Shown: positions 17,581 to 26,885, counted from the first letter of the stretch. The stretch is 47,932 nt of DNA from Bacteroidales bacterium UBA6192 (GCA_002422725.1 DITE01000109.1:42647-90578); one strand, 5' to 3'. Notes: generated from the sequence alone by a model not told the origin. A program made the numbers and translations.

Positions 17581-19941
17581 TCACTGCCCACTTTTCACTA
17601 CTCTTAAAGTTTCTACTTCCTTACCATCTTCAACCAGACTGATGATGTAGGCTCCGGCGGGGAGGTCTTCGCCAGCGCTGCCGCGGCCATTCCATTGCAG
17701 GGTGGTGTAGGCCAGGCGGTTGTCGGTCTGATCCAGCAGGCGGGCGACTTCGCGACCCAAAAGGTTGTGCACCGTGATGCGCACCGGAACTCCTGTTTTG
17801 GGCAATACCGTGAGGCTGAGCTCATGAACAAAGGGGTTGGGCGCGGCTACAAGGCGGGCAGGGGGGGTGGTTTGCAGCCTGCTTTCGCCAATGGTTACCG
17901 GGTTGAACTCATATGCACCCATATCCACACTGCCACCCCACACACGCGGGTTGCCGGCAAGGTCAGTAGCCGGAAGGGTGATGCCTTCGGGGAGTTCGAG
18001 GGTGCCGGCATCAATGCAGGGCGACAAGCCAGACAGGGAATAAGGGAAATCGCCATAGCCGGTGAAGAGGGGGTCGGTGTCGATGTTGGAGGGGTGGTAA
18101 ACAATGGTGTTGCCTGTACCAACGTTTGCAATGCCCGACAAACCATCAGTGACCATTGAATGGGAAACTTCCAGCGTTCCAGGGCCATACCATACAGAAT
18201 TGTTCTCGTAAACACCAAGCTGTTTGGGATGGTTTTGGTAGAATATACTGTTAATGGCTTTTACATTACCATGATTGTAGGAAAGCACCGCAGAACCATT
18301 TGCTGCCAATGAAAAGTTTTCTGTCATGGTGCTGTTGACGATATGGACAGTAGATTGGCTAGCCAGTACACAAACCCCTTGAATGCCGGTTTGATACAGG
18401 TTGTCAGAATTGTTATCGAACAGGCAGTTGACTATATCGGCCCTGGCTAAGTAGTTAGAAGCATCAATGCCGTCAATGACAACCTGCGGACAGGTTTTCC
18501 ACTCAATTTGATCATCATTGGAATTCCCGGAAAACACTGTACTGTACATATCGAAACTGAGTTCAGGTTTAATGGGATAATAAGTTGGGGAATTAAGGAA
18601 GAAAACACCCCTGCTCCCGATATTCCCAATAAACTTGCAACTGTCGAAAATAACAGTATCTACTGATTGAAAAGTTGGCCCAAATGTAGATTCATACATA
18701 TTTGAATTTCTGAAGACAACATCCCTGAACTCGATTAAGTTGCTTACATAAAAATCAGAAAAGCCGGTAGTTGGAAACTCTGGATAACCACCGTTTTGGA
18801 CGGCAAGCCCTTGCATGCGGAATCGGTAGGTGCCAACGATGAACAAGCCCGACAGATTGCCGCTGCCTTCAAGGTCAATGGTGGTTTGCCCGCTGCCGGC
18901 CCCTTTGATGCTTACATTGTGTTTGAATTGCAAAGGAAAGAGTTCGCCTGTGGCAGTGGCCGAATAGGTGCCCGGTGCAAGGTGTATGCTGCGTTCAATC
19001 AGGCTGTCCGACACGATTCTGGTAAGAGCCATGCTCAACGACTTTAGGGGTTCATCGGGACTAAGGCCCGAATTGGCATCATCACCCTGAGGCGAGACAT
19101 ATACATCCTGCTCAATATAACCGTAATAGCCCGTTTGGCCCTCTACCTCAACCAAGTAGGTGTTGTAGCCCTTGGTGTCGTATGAAGTAAAATGGTAATA
19201 ATTGTTTACCCTCATTGTGGTTACCGTGTCCAGTTTAATTTTGATAGGGGGCATCAAGACAGATTGGCCATAATCACGGATTCTTGGCCCATAGTTGTTA
19301 AATACAGAGTTTATCTGAATAGTGTCAAAGCTTACCTGTGATGAATTCAACACCAAAATGCCACCCCTACCGACAAATCCTCTGTTGTTTTTGATGATAT
19401 TGCCACTGAAAAAAACTGATGCATTGCTGATCCATACCCCACCTGCAGATGCGGCATAGTTGTTTTGTATGATACAGTTCAATATATCAACATCAGATTC
19501 TTCAATACGAATACCACCACCGTCAGACCATGGAATAAAATCGAAAAGCGTTCCGCTGCCGTTCTGAAATACCAGCCCGTTGACAACATACTGGTATCCA
19601 TCGTGTGTAAACTGCACACAGGAGCCGTTATGGTTGCCATCCACCACTGTGGCGTATATGTCGGCCCTGTTGCCGCTCAGCACATAGGTGCTAATCAACT
19701 CAATGTTGCCCGGAGGCATCACTATGTTTTCTAAATAGGTTCCGGGGTACACCAGCACCACATCGTTGTTTAAGGCAGCATCCAAAGCCTGCTGTATCTG
19801 GGTGTAGTGGCCTGTACCGTCCTGCTTCACCGTCAGGGTGTCGGCTATTGCCAGCTGACATAGCACCAACATCAAAGCCAACAAAATGGCTGACTCACGG
19901 GCAAGAAATATATGCCCGATGGGTTTTTGTTTGCTTCTCAT
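17581..19941 (-). CDS. Secreted right-handed beta-helix protein with T9SS type A sorting domain
   Basis: This is a 786-residue exported protein from the ATG at 19941. The open frame extends 18 codons upstream, but the ATG at 19941 begins 1 nt after the stop of the preceding gene and is followed by a signal peptide (LALMLVLCQLAIA). A pectate-lyase-like parallel beta-helix dominates: GHYTQIQQALDAA near the start, then many imperfect N-rich coils such as NCIIQNNYA and NCLFDNNSD. A DUF1565-like segment begins VSPQGDDANSGLSPDEP. The last 90 or so residues form a T9SS sorting domain (APNPFVHELSL ... PAGAYIISL ... VVKSGQ). Such proteins are often surface polysaccharide lyases or adhesins. No catalytic residues are recognisable and enzyme activity is not claimed. 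Confidence 0.88.
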   Translation of the reverse strand: MRSKQKPIGHIFLARESAILLALMLVLCQLAIADTLTVKQDGTGHYTQIQQALDAALNNDVVLVYPGTYLENIVMPPGNIELISTYVLSGNRADIYATVVDGNHNGSCVQFTHDGYQYVVNGLVFQNGSGTLFDFIPWSDGGGIRIEESDVDILNCIIQNNYAASAGGVWISNASVFFSGNIIKNNRGFVGRGGILVLNSSQVSFDTIQINSVFNNYGPRIRDYGQSVLMPPIKIKLDTVTTMRVNNYYHFTSYDTKGYNTYLVEVEGQTGYYGYIEQDVYVSPQGDDANSGLSPDEPLKSLSMALTRIVSDSLIERSIHLAPGTYSATATGELFPLQFKHNVSIKGAGSGQTTIDLEGSGNLSGLFIVGTYRFRMQGLAVQNGGYPEFPTTGFSDFYVSNLIEFRDVVFRNSNMYESTFGPTFQSVDTVIFDSCKFIGNIGSRGVFFLNSPTYYPIKPELSFDMYSTVFSGNSNDDQIEWKTCPQVVIDGIDASNYLARADIVNCLFDNNSDNLYQTGIQGVCVLASQSTVHIVNSTMTENFSLAANGSAVLSYNHGNVKAINSIFYQNHPKQLGVYENNSVWYGPGTLEVSHSMVTDGLSGIANVGTGNTIVYHPSNIDTDPLFTGYGDFPYSLSGLSPCIDAGTLELPEGITLPATDLAGNPRVWGGSVDMGAYEFNPVTIGESRLQTTPPARLVAAPNPFVHELSLTVLPKTGVPVRITVHNLLGREVARLLDQTDNRLAYTTLQWNGRGSAGEDLPAGAYIISLVEDGKEVETLRVVKSGQ

Positions 19942-19942
19942 G

Positions 19943-21349
19943 CTATTGAACGATGAGTTTTTGTGTAGCGGTACCAAGTGCGCTGCGCAACACAAGCTGG
20001 TACAATCCTGCAGGTAAAGGTGTGCCGGAGGTTTTCAGGGCAAAACTCATCATGTTGTTGCCCTTGCTTAATGGTCCGGTATCATGCACGGCTACTATAC
20101 GACCCTGCATATCGAGTAGCAGCAAACTGCCCGGTGCGCTTGCTTCGGGTGCGGTGACCATGAGGCTGATCTGGTCTCCTGCAGGGTTTGGGTAGGATAT
20201 GAAGGAAAGGCCGATGGGCACTTCAATACTTTCATCAGGCTTGTCTTTAAGACTGATCAGATACCAGGGCTTACGCTCCCGTGTGTTGATGCTTCGAAAG
20301 CGTGGTTCCTCCTGACCAGGTGTCGTAACATAATACTGTCTGACCACCCTGTTGCCTGATTTCATTCCATCGTACAACTGCAGGGTAATGCTGTCCTGGC
20401 TGCCGGGAGGCACAAAAGCCCGCACCAGCACAAGGCTGTCGCCGGGGTTGACCACGGCTGCGCCAATGCAGTTGTCGCCGGCAAATGCACCGATTTCCTG
20501 TATTGTGCCGCTGCTGTCAGGCTCAATAAACAGCGAGGTGTAGTCATATCCTTCCGTGAAGTTGAAGTATTCAGGCGGCTGATAGATACTTTCTGTCTTT
20601 TGCCCCGGGACTTGCTGCCACTGAAAACTGAACTCCTCGCGTTCTTCGGGGTAAACAGCCACCATATCGCCATAGCTCAGCCATATGCCGCCGATCTGGT
20701 TGCAGGCACATAGCCATCCCTGGACGATGTTTGATTTGGTCGGGCTCATGTTCTTTTTGATGCACGACCAGTATTTTCCCTTCATGGATTGCAGCTTCGA
20801 TTGCACCTCATCGGGGAAGGCATCAAAGGGGCTTTGGGATTTATACAGGAAATAGCCCAGCCAGTTTTCGTAAAAGGGGTTGATGTTGACGTCAGTATTC
20901 GGAGCCAGCACAGTGCCGGTCATCGGGATATAAGCCTGACTGAGGTGTTTCGTACTGATCTTATAACCTAATGATGACCTGACAAAATTAAGGTTACCTG
21001 ACCAATCACCTTCGCTGTATGTTTTGTCAATTATCACACCTCCTTCATTGTGTCTGGCTTCGAAAAAATTTGAGGGGTCGGGTATGGTTGCATTAAAGAG
21101 GGTTTCGGAGTCATAGGGCTCGTCCACTGCGCGGTCCAGTCGGGGGAACGAAACCCAATTGATAGTTTCGGGTAGGAGGGTGATGGTTTCGAGGGGCTGT
21201 TCATTTGATGACTGAAACACACTATCCTTGCTTTGTTGTTGCTGCGCAAAAACCGATCCGATGGCCATCAAAACAAGAATAAACAATAATGAGACCTGTA
21301 TGGGTTTTCTGTTTACACTGCTTCGTTGTTCGTGATGGTTTGCTTTCAT
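19943..21349 (-). CDS. Secreted protein with T9SS type A sorting domain
   Basis: This 468-residue protein begins with a basic stretch and a signal peptide (VSLLFILVLMAIGSVFAQ). The central part (about residues 50-370) has no family I recognise. It contains phrases found in T9SS cargo of unknown role, such as INWVSFPRLDR and AFAGDNCIGAAVV. The C-terminal 80 or so residues are a type A sorting domain (SYPNPAGDQISL ... LLDMQGRIV ... LPAGLYQLVL ... QKLIVQ). Its stop is 1 nt before the start of the beta-helix gene, so the two are almost certainly co-transcribed and may form one surface assembly. Confidence 0.85.
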   Translation of the reverse strand: MKANHHEQRSSVNRKPIQVSLLFILVLMAIGSVFAQQQQSKDSVFQSSNEQPLETITLLPETINWVSFPRLDRAVDEPYDSETLFNATIPDPSNFFEARHNEGGVIIDKTYSEGDWSGNLNFVRSSLGYKISTKHLSQAYIPMTGTVLAPNTDVNINPFYENWLGYFLYKSQSPFDAFPDEVQSKLQSMKGKYWSCIKKNMSPTKSNIVQGWLCACNQIGGIWLSYGDMVAVYPEEREEFSFQWQQVPGQKTESIYQPPEYFNFTEGYDYTSLFIEPDSSGTIQEIGAFAGDNCIGAAVVNPGDSLVLVRAFVPPGSQDSITLQLYDGMKSGNRVVRQYYVTTPGQEEPRFRSINTRERKPWYLISLKDKPDESIEVPIGLSFISYPNPAGDQISLMVTAPEASAPGSLLLLDMQGRIVAVHDTGPLSKGNNMMSFALKTSGTPLPAGLYQLVLRSALGTATQKLIVQ

Positions 21350-21490
21350 GGCGAAACACTTTTAAGGAAAGAAGAAATTGTGGCTTTAACTCCAGAATTA
21401 AGGTCTAAAAGTATGAAATTTTGGTTATTAAAGAATGAACTGTCAACTAAAAAATCTTTATGGATGAGTAATTTGGAATGGATCTATGCT

Positions 21491-21546
21491 GGTTACTTGG
21501 TTCTGGTTACTTGGTCCTGGTTCCTTGGTTCTAGTTCCTTGCTAAT
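21491..21546. repeat. Four degenerate 14-nt tandem repeats
   Basis: Successive 14-mers read GGTTACTTGGTTCT, GGTTACTTGGTCCT, GGTTCCTTGGTTCT and AGTTCCTTGCTAAT. The rest of the 247-nt gap (21350-21596) holds no supported gene. The open frame crossing it on the plus strand has low-complexity content only. Confidence 0.75.
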
Positions 21547-21596
21547 GATTCAAAAATTCAAGATTATGCCAATCTTTGAATTAGGAATTAGGAATT

Positions 21597-22316
21597 TTAT
21601 ACTGAAACTGTTTCACCAGACATGCTGCTTTCAACGAAAATGATGCTGCCCACATCGGTTAGTTGTCCCCCGCACAATTCGGTGATCGTGAAACCACAGC
21701 CGTTTGCAAATGCCCTTACTTTTTCGCCATCAGCAAAGCAATCAAGACTGCCACAAACAAATAACTCTTTTCCCCTGAATCCAAATGCTCCACCGAAAAA
21801 GCCATGTTTGTGGCCGCTGAGAACAATGTCGGTCGGGTTAACCAGCAACACTTCTTTTTCTGCTTTTTCCAAGGCCTTGCCGATACCTGCGTCAGAGGTG
21901 ATGAAATGGTTGTTGCCCAGCGGCAGTATGTTACAACGGGTGTAACCTTGTGCAACATGAATGAGCTGACGGTCTGCGGCAAGATTCCGAATGGCCGGCT
22001 CTGTGATATGCCTGTTGTGTATGATTGAAGTGTCTGTGACAACGGCATTGTAGCCGGCTGTTTGGGGATATTTTCCTGATGGCACGGTTTTCCCGAAAAC
22101 TAAGTTTACCCCATGTGATTCAAGTATATCCCGCCAATGCCAGGGATTGAGCGGAGAAGCCACAAGGCTGCCATCAACAGGGCAGAAAAATATATCCGGG
22201 TGGCATTGAATCGAATCATAAACCATTGGCTGAGGGTCGAGCCAAAGCACCGGGCCTTCGTACAACAGCCGTTTCCGCGCCGGCAAAGGCATATTGCCTG
22301 AAGCTATGATCAGCAT
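21597..22316 (-). CDS. DUF6873-like GME-fold protein
   Basis: This 239-residue soluble protein resembles the group annotated as DUF6873 family GME-fold proteins, relatives of guanidine-modifying enzymes such as amidinotransferases and arginine deiminases. Features that suggest this are QGYTRCNILPLGNNHFITSD, SGHKHGFFGGAFGF and FVCGSLDCF, which place conserved Cys, His and Asp residues in the spacing typical of that fold. The assignment is from memory and moderately secure; substrate and reaction are unknown. The start overlaps the end of the upstream radical SAM gene by 7 nt, so the two are translationally coupled and probably act in one process. Confidence 0.65.
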   Translation of the reverse strand: MLIIASGNMPLPARKRLLYEGPVLWLDPQPMVYDSIQCHPDIFFCPVDGSLVASPLNPWHWRDILESHGVNLVFGKTVPSGKYPQTAGYNAVVTDTSIIHNRHITEPAIRNLAADRQLIHVAQGYTRCNILPLGNNHFITSDAGIGKALEKAEKEVLLVNPTDIVLSGHKHGFFGGAFGFRGKELFVCGSLDCFADGEKVRAFANGCGFTITELCGGQLTDVGSIIFVESSMSGETVSV

Positions 22317-23323
22317 CTTGTGAGCGTATTGATGGTGAATGAATGTGGGGAAAGTCCGGAGACGCCTTTAAAGACTACTTTTCGATAACGTTTTTCGAGC
22401 CATTTGCGGTTAACGGCTTTGTGTCCGACAGCCGCCCCCAGCTCAGGAGCAGGCACATCAATCATGATATCTTCGTCTTCGGGCCAGCTGGTGTACTTTT
22501 CCAGATTTTTACGCCACAATGCTGTCATCACCAATTCCTTGAATGACGGGTGATAAGGCCCGGCTACCAGTTCCTCCCCATTGAGTCCGTCGGAGGGATG
22601 CAATCCCAACCGAATGACTTTCACCCCTGCTGTTTCAAACATCTGCCAAAGATGAACTGACCATTCTATAGCATTATCAAGGTTTAGCGGCACGTAATCA
22701 CCAAGATTATAAAGTTTCTCAAGCTCAGTATTCCTGATCACCAGACAGGGGTAGATTCGTGTTTCATCGGCTTTCAGTTCAATAATTTGCCGGGCGGTTT
22801 TGTACGATTTCTCCCGGGTATCGCCTGGCAGTCCGATCATCATTTGCAGGCCAAGCCTGAAACCCCGCTCCCTGATGAGCTGTGCAGCCCGATGGACATC
22901 GGCGGCTGTATGACCTCGCCCACAGCGGTTTAGCACCTCATCGTCCAGCGACTGTGCCCCAAGTTCGATGGTGGTAACGCCTTCGGAATGTAACAAGTCG
23001 AGGGTGTTATTATCAATATAGTCAGGTCTGGTACTCAGGCGTATACCTTGCACCACACCTTGTTTGACAAAAGAATGAGCAATTTGTAAATACGATCGTT
23101 GCATATTGAATGGTAATCCGGTAAAGTTTCCACCGAAAAAGGCAATATCAATATGTTTATCAACTGCCGGAAAACTCCTGATATTCCTGTTTATTATTGC
23201 TTCAATTTCAGCCGGTTGCGGGAGTTTGTCCTGGCCGGATATGGCTGCCTGATTGCAGTAAACACAGCGAAAAGGGCAAGCCAATTCTGGCATAAAAATT
23301 GGTATGTTATAAAACTTAATCAC
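22310..23323 (-). CDS. Radical SAM protein, Elp3-like without acetyltransferase domain
   Basis: This 337-residue radical SAM protein has the iron-sulfur motif CxxxCxxC at Cys16, Cys20 and Cys23 (ACPFRCVYC). The fold continues with FFGGNFTGLP, a GGE-like position for SAM binding, then STRPDYID, IELGAQSLDDEVL and QMMIGLPGDT. These are hallmarks of the Elp3/YhcC-like branch. True Elp3 carries a C-terminal GNAT acetyltransferase domain, which is missing here, so tRNA uridine modification should not be assumed. The start follows TAnnTTTG-poor sequence, and the promoter is not clear. It is coupled to the DUF6873-like gene. Confidence 0.88.
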   Translation of the reverse strand: MIKFYNIPIFMPELACPFRCVYCNQAAISGQDKLPQPAEIEAIINRNIRSFPAVDKHIDIAFFGGNFTGLPFNMQRSYLQIAHSFVKQGVVQGIRLSTRPDYIDNNTLDLLHSEGVTTIELGAQSLDDEVLNRCGRGHTAADVHRAAQLIRERGFRLGLQMMIGLPGDTREKSYKTARQIIELKADETRIYPCLVIRNTELEKLYNLGDYVPLNLDNAIEWSVHLWQMFETAGVKVIRLGLHPSDGLNGEELVAGPYHPSFKELVMTALWRKNLEKYTSWPEDEDIMIDVPAPELGAAVGHKAVNRKWLEKRYRKVVFKGVSGLSPHSFTINTLTRC

Positions 23324-23367
23324 GCTTCAAAATTGGATAAAAAACAAAAACATTCGTAAAAATTCAA

Positions 23368-23375
23368 TAATTTTG
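23368..23375 (+). promoter_or_regulatory. -7 promoter element for the lipoprotein pair
   Basis: TAATTTTG matches TAnnTTTG. The predicted start near 23382 leaves a leader of about 44 nt before the ATG at 23426. Confidence 0.55.
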
Positions 23376-23425
23376 TCTTTTTTTAGTTATTCCTTTGATA
23401 AACATTAAACTTATACCCATTACAC

Positions 23426-24094
23426 ATGAACAAACAACAAATCCTGCAACTTACAGGGAAAATAGTCCTGATTGTTATGGTGACAGCTATAACACTGGGT
23501 GGCAGCACTGGTTGCAAGAGCAAAAAGAAGCTGGCCCGTGAGAAAGCTGCCGCAGAATATGCAGCTCGTGTTGATCAGGCAAAAAAAGACCTGACCGCCA
23601 TATTGGATGACAACACCGACTGGACGCTAAAAGAAAAAGAGCAAAGGGTAAAGACCATCAAATCCTGGAATCTGGATGATGAAGATGTTCTGGTGTTGCT
23701 GGATAAGGTAGAAGACAAACTTGCCCGTGAACGTGCTGATGCTGAGCGCAGAGCCGAGGAAGAAAGGCTTATGCGGGAAGAAGAAGCCCGAAAAAAGGCT
23801 GAGGCATCAAAATTCAGCAATGTGGAAGATATGTTCAGAGCCATTGCTGCATCGCCTGATGCTGGCAGGGCCAATGATCTAATCGACCGGACCCTTCAGA
23901 TGTTTGCCACTCCTGATGTTCCGGTTTTGATCATTATCAGCCAGGCCGGAGGCTTTAACGACTATGACCGCCCAACAACTATCCGGAAATACCTTGATTA
24001 TCTTAAAGATCAGAAGGTGTATGGCAATCGTGTTGAGCAGGTGAAATACGATAACAATGGGAAAATAACTGAATTGGAACTAATTAAACGCTAA
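23426..24094 (+). CDS. Putative lipoprotein with charged coiled-coil region
   Basis: This 222-residue protein has an N-terminal hydrophobic segment ending in GGSTGCKSKKK, a plausible lipobox with Cys30 as the acylated residue. Residues about 35-150 are strongly charged and rich in Ala, Glu, Lys and Arg, with long heptad-like stretches (RADAERRAEEERLMREEEAR), so a coiled coil is likely. A small globular C-terminal part (about 150-222) includes VPVLIIISQAGGFNDYDRPT. I do not recognise a family. It ends 6 nt before the next gene, and the pair probably forms one transcript ending at the terminator at 24703. Confidence 0.8.
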   Translation: MNKQQILQLTGKIVLIVMVTAITLGGSTGCKSKKKLAREKAAAEYAARVDQAKKDLTAILDDNTDWTLKEKEQRVKTIKSWNLDDEDVLVLLDKVEDKLARERADAERRAEEERLMREEEARKKAEASKFSNVEDMFRAIAASPDAGRANDLIDRTLQMFATPDVPVLIIISQAGGFNDYDRPTTIRKYLDYLKDQKVYGNRVEQVKYDNNGKITELELIKR

Positions 24095-24100
24095 ACGAGT

Positions 24101-24679
24101 ATGAAAATGAATAAAATAGTATTGATGATCCTTATCCTGATGGCTGGTACGTCAATCACCCGGGCACAGGACGAGTTAAGCCCGGAACGCAAGCAAGCCA
24201 TCGATAGTTTAGCCCTTGAAAAAGTGCGTGACCTGAGTAAGTATGTGAGCATCATAGGCAACAAGAATACGCCCTGGAGCGAAGCCAACAGGGTTATTGA
24301 CAGAGCTGAGGAGTTGTTTATGCAAGGCGCTGAAATTGGTGTTTCTTCCCTTGCCAGGCCGGATGTACTGTATTACAATGTGCGCAATTATTTCGAAAGA
24401 TTAATGCGTCTCAATTACGACCGTGTTGAAATAGAATGGTACAAAATTGAGTACGTTAGCGACCTGCAGCGCCAGCCTGACGGAACCTATGTTGGTGTGA
24501 TTACGATTTTCCAACGATTTAGTGGTTACGATCGTGAAGGTGGACTTGTTTATCAGGACACCACAAAAAAGGATATCACAGTTTATGTTAAGCGCAAAGA
24601 AACACAGATCGGCGGACGCATAATCGGTTTCTGGGATGTGTTGCTTGGCGATATCCGTGTGAAAGAGACATCAAGTTAA
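24101..24679 (+). CDS. Secreted hypothetical protein
   Basis: This 192-residue protein has a clear signal peptide (MNKIVLMILILMAGTSITRAQ). The mature part contains a helical stretch (ERKQAIDSLALEKVRDLSKY) and a beta-rich C-terminal half with EWYKIEYVSDLQ and ITVYVKRKE, which may be an NTF2-like or similar small fold. Family and function are not recognised. It follows the lipoprotein gene by 6 nt and is followed by a terminator, so both products probably work in the periplasm or at the outer membrane. Confidence 0.8.
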   Translation: MKMNKIVLMILILMAGTSITRAQDELSPERKQAIDSLALEKVRDLSKYVSIIGNKNTPWSEANRVIDRAEELFMQGAEIGVSSLARPDVLYYNVRNYFERLMRLNYDRVEIEWYKIEYVSDLQRQPDGTYVGVITIFQRFSGYDREGGLVYQDTTKKDITVYVKRKETQIGGRIIGFWDVLLGDIRVKETSS

Positions 24680-24702
24680 TAAAATTACAGAAAATAGTGC
24701 AG

Positions 24703-24736
24703 AAGGCCCTTTCTTTTTTTAGGATGAGGGCCTTTT
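24703..24736 (+). terminator. Intrinsic terminator after the secreted-protein pair
   Basis: AAGGCCCT (24703-24710) pairs with AGGGCCTT (24727-24734), followed by T residues. It lies inside the longer open frame that begins at 24697, which supports the downstream start chosen for the next gene. Confidence 0.75.
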
Positions 24737-24805
24737 GTCATATATCTGTTGTTTCTTATCTGATAATAATTTGTTGGATGAAAAGGGTCAAGGCGGTGAA
24801 AACAC

Positions 24806-24813
24806 TATTTTTG
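24806..24813 (+). promoter_or_regulatory. -7 promoter element for the lipoprotein gene at 24850
   Basis: TATTTTTG matches TAnnTTTG and lies about 37 nt before the chosen ATG at 24850. It falls inside the longer open frame and so favours the internal start. Confidence 0.55.
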
Positions 24814-24849
24814 CCGGCAAATTGTTCAGGTCGTTTGAATTTCAAGCCC

Positions 24850-25410
24850 ATGATGAAGCAAATAATCCAGTTAGTGTTTCTGCTGCTCTGTTTCACATCG
24901 TGTCAGCAACAGGAACAGCAAATTGAATTACTTCCCCCACCTCTTGATGAAATTCCAGTGATTGAGTCAACCGATATGGAAAATGTTAGTCTTATGCCCT
25001 ATTCATGGGTAAACGACCGCACGGTGAACAAAATGCCTGTCGACAAGGCACATTCAGGCAAATTCGTCTCAGTGGTCGATTCAATAAACAAAGCATCCTA
25101 TGGTTTCAAAGAAAAGTTTGGAAATATTGTTTCGTTTTCACCTGATAGTATTATAGTTAACGGATGGGTTTATACACCCGCAACCAACAAAGATCTGCAA
25201 ATTATCTTATCCGTAAACCTGAACAACGAATCTGAATTATACCTATCGTATAATATAAATACCCAACCACTTGTGTTGAACCAATGGAACTCTTTTAGAG
25301 CAGGGTTTTCGATGAAAAACCAAATAAGCAAGGATCATATCCTTTTTATTTATGCATATGGAAATGGCAAAACAGCCTATTTTGATGATTTCTCAATTGT
25401 TTTTAAATAG
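24850..25410 (+). CDS. Putative lipoprotein upstream of the O-acetylation genes
   Basis: This is a 186-residue protein from MMKQIIQLVFLLLCFTSCQQQ, a short lipoprotein signal with Cys18 as the likely acylation site. The frame is open back to 24697, but a terminator and a promoter lie within that part. The mature protein looks beta-rich and ends with YAYGNGKTAYFDDFSIVFK, reminiscent of carbohydrate-binding or jelly-roll folds in which a terminal FDDFSI strand is common. No family is assigned. The MBOAT gene follows after 26 nt, so a role in surface polysaccharide handling is possible. Confidence 0.78.
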   Translation: MMKQIIQLVFLLLCFTSCQQQEQQIELLPPPLDEIPVIESTDMENVSLMPYSWVNDRTVNKMPVDKAHSGKFVSVVDSINKASYGFKEKFGNIVSFSPDSIIVNGWVYTPATNKDLQIILSVNLNNESELYLSYNINTQPLVLNQWNSFRAGFSMKNQISKDHILFIYAYGNGKTAYFDDFSIVFK

Positions 25411-25436
25411 TTTTTTAATAAAAAGATAGTTCGGTT

Positions 25437-26885
25437 ATGCTTTTCAGTTCTCCGGTTTTTTTGTTTCTTTTCCTCCCGGTCGTGCTGATGGTGTATTTTC
25501 TGTTATGGACAAAATGGAAGAATTACTTTTTGCTGTTTGCCAGCCTTGTCTTTTTTGCCTGGGGTGGCGTTAGTTATTCCATTTTGATTTTGGCTTCCAT
25601 AGTCTTAAACTATCTTTTTGGCAGAGGCATTGGCATCGATCCGGGAAGCAGCAAATCAAGAAAGTATCTTGCAGCAGGCCTCGCTGTTAACCTGATATTT
25701 CTGGGTTTATTTAAATATGCAGATTTTGTCGTTGACAACCTGAATTTGCTTACCACTTTTTTGAATTACAAACCTTTAGGAAACCCCGGAATTGTCTTGC
25801 CAATCGGTATTTCATTCTACACTTTTCAGGCGATCTCCTACCTGATTGATGTGTACAGAAAGGAAGCTGAAGTCCAGAAAAACCCATTCAATCTTGGATT
25901 GTATATTGCTTTGTTCCCTCAACTCATTGCAGGTCCTATTGTTCGATACCATGATATTGCCAGGCAAATAAGCCACCGCACTTATGACATTGCCGGGTTC
26001 TCCTATGGTGTTAGAAGGTTTATACTGGGGCTTGGGAAAAAAGTATTGCTTGCCAACAACATGGGAGCTATTGCTGATGTTGCTTTTGGAACACCAGTCG
26101 ATCAGCTTTCGGGTTCGCTGGCATGGATTGGACTGATAACCTACGCCTTACAAATCTATCTTGATTTTTCAGGTTATTCCGATATGGCTATCGGCTTGGG
26201 CCGCATGTTTGGATTCAGCTTTCTGGAGAATTTCAATTACCCCTACATCTCGCGTTCTGTCAAAGAATTCTGGAGGCGTTGGCATATCAGTCTTTCATCA
26301 TGGTTCAGGGATTATCTGTATATACCTTTGGGTGGAAGCAGAACGGCGAAATGGAGGATTTACCTGAACCTGCTGATCGTATTTTTCGTTACGGGTTTAT
26401 GGCATGGGGCAAGCTGGTCATTTGTCGTCTGGGGCTTTGTGCATGGGTTTTTTCTTATTCTCGAACGCCTTACAAATGATAAGTTCCCATCAATTTTATG
26501 GAGGCCTTTGCAGCATATTTACCTTTTGTTTGTTGCCCTGATGGCCTGGGTTCTTTTCAGGGCCGACACCATCAGTTATGCCTGGGATTATTACGGTGTT
26601 CTGTTCGGCATGTCGGAAGCCACTACCGACCTGATCGTGTTCAATAAAATCCTGAACAAAGAGTTTATTGTTTTCTTTGTCTTAAGCATTTTTAGCGCAA
26701 CAGGCTTACTTTTTTCTATCGGACAATTGTTTGACCGTTCAGTCGATCATTTGCGCAATTCCGTTCCGCTGGTTGCCGAAAGTTTGAGAATCCTAAAAGC
26801 AACAGGCCTGGCTGCAATTTTGATCGTGTGTGCTGTCTATCTGATTACCAACACCTACAATCCATTTATTTATTACAGATTTTAA
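25437..26885 (+). CDS. MBOAT family O-acyltransferase (AlgI-like)
   Basis: This 482-residue multi-pass inner-membrane protein of the membrane-bound O-acyltransferase family is similar to alginate acetylation protein AlgI. Characteristic motifs are YIALFPQLIAGPIVRY, LDFSGYSDMAIGLG, WRRWHISLSSWFRDYLYIPLGG (His283) and TGLWHGASW, which holds the expected catalytic His323. It would carry an acetyl group across the membrane for transfer to an exported polysaccharide. The next gene starts only 5 nt later and encodes the SGNH-type partner, as in other two-component acetylation systems. The polysaccharide is unknown, and no alginate biosynthesis genes are in the window. Confidence 0.95.
   Translation: MLFSSPVFLFLFLPVVLMVYFLLWTKWKNYFLLFASLVFFAWGGVSYSILILASIVLNYLFGRGIGIDPGSSKSRKYLAAGLAVNLIFLGLFKYADFVVDNLNLLTTFLNYKPLGNPGIVLPIGISFYTFQAISYLIDVYRKEAEVQKNPFNLGLYIALFPQLIAGPIVRYHDIARQISHRTYDIAGFSYGVRRFILGLGKKVLLANNMGAIADVAFGTPVDQLSGSLAWIGLITYALQIYLDFSGYSDMAIGLGRMFGFSFLENFNYPYISRSVKEFWRRWHISLSSWFRDYLYIPLGGSRTAKWRIYLNLLIVFFVTGLWHGASWSFVVWGFVHGFFLILERLTNDKFPSILWRPLQHIYLLFVALMAWVLFRADTISYAWDYYGVLFGMSEATTDLIVFNKILNKEFIVFFVLSIFSATGLLFSIGQLFDRSVDHLRNSVPLVAESLRILKATGLAAILIVCAVYLITNTYNPFIYYRF

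Noticed and set aside
21491..21546. CRISPR array
   Set aside because: Units are contiguous 14-mers with no spacers, and no cas genes are present.
21326..21643. 105-codon frame upstream of the T9SS pair
   Set aside because: It runs through the 14-nt tandem repeat and overlaps both neighbouring genes; its composition is low complexity.
22310..23323. Full Elp3 tRNA-modifying enzyme
   Set aside because: The GNAT domain is missing, so only the radical SAM family call is supported.
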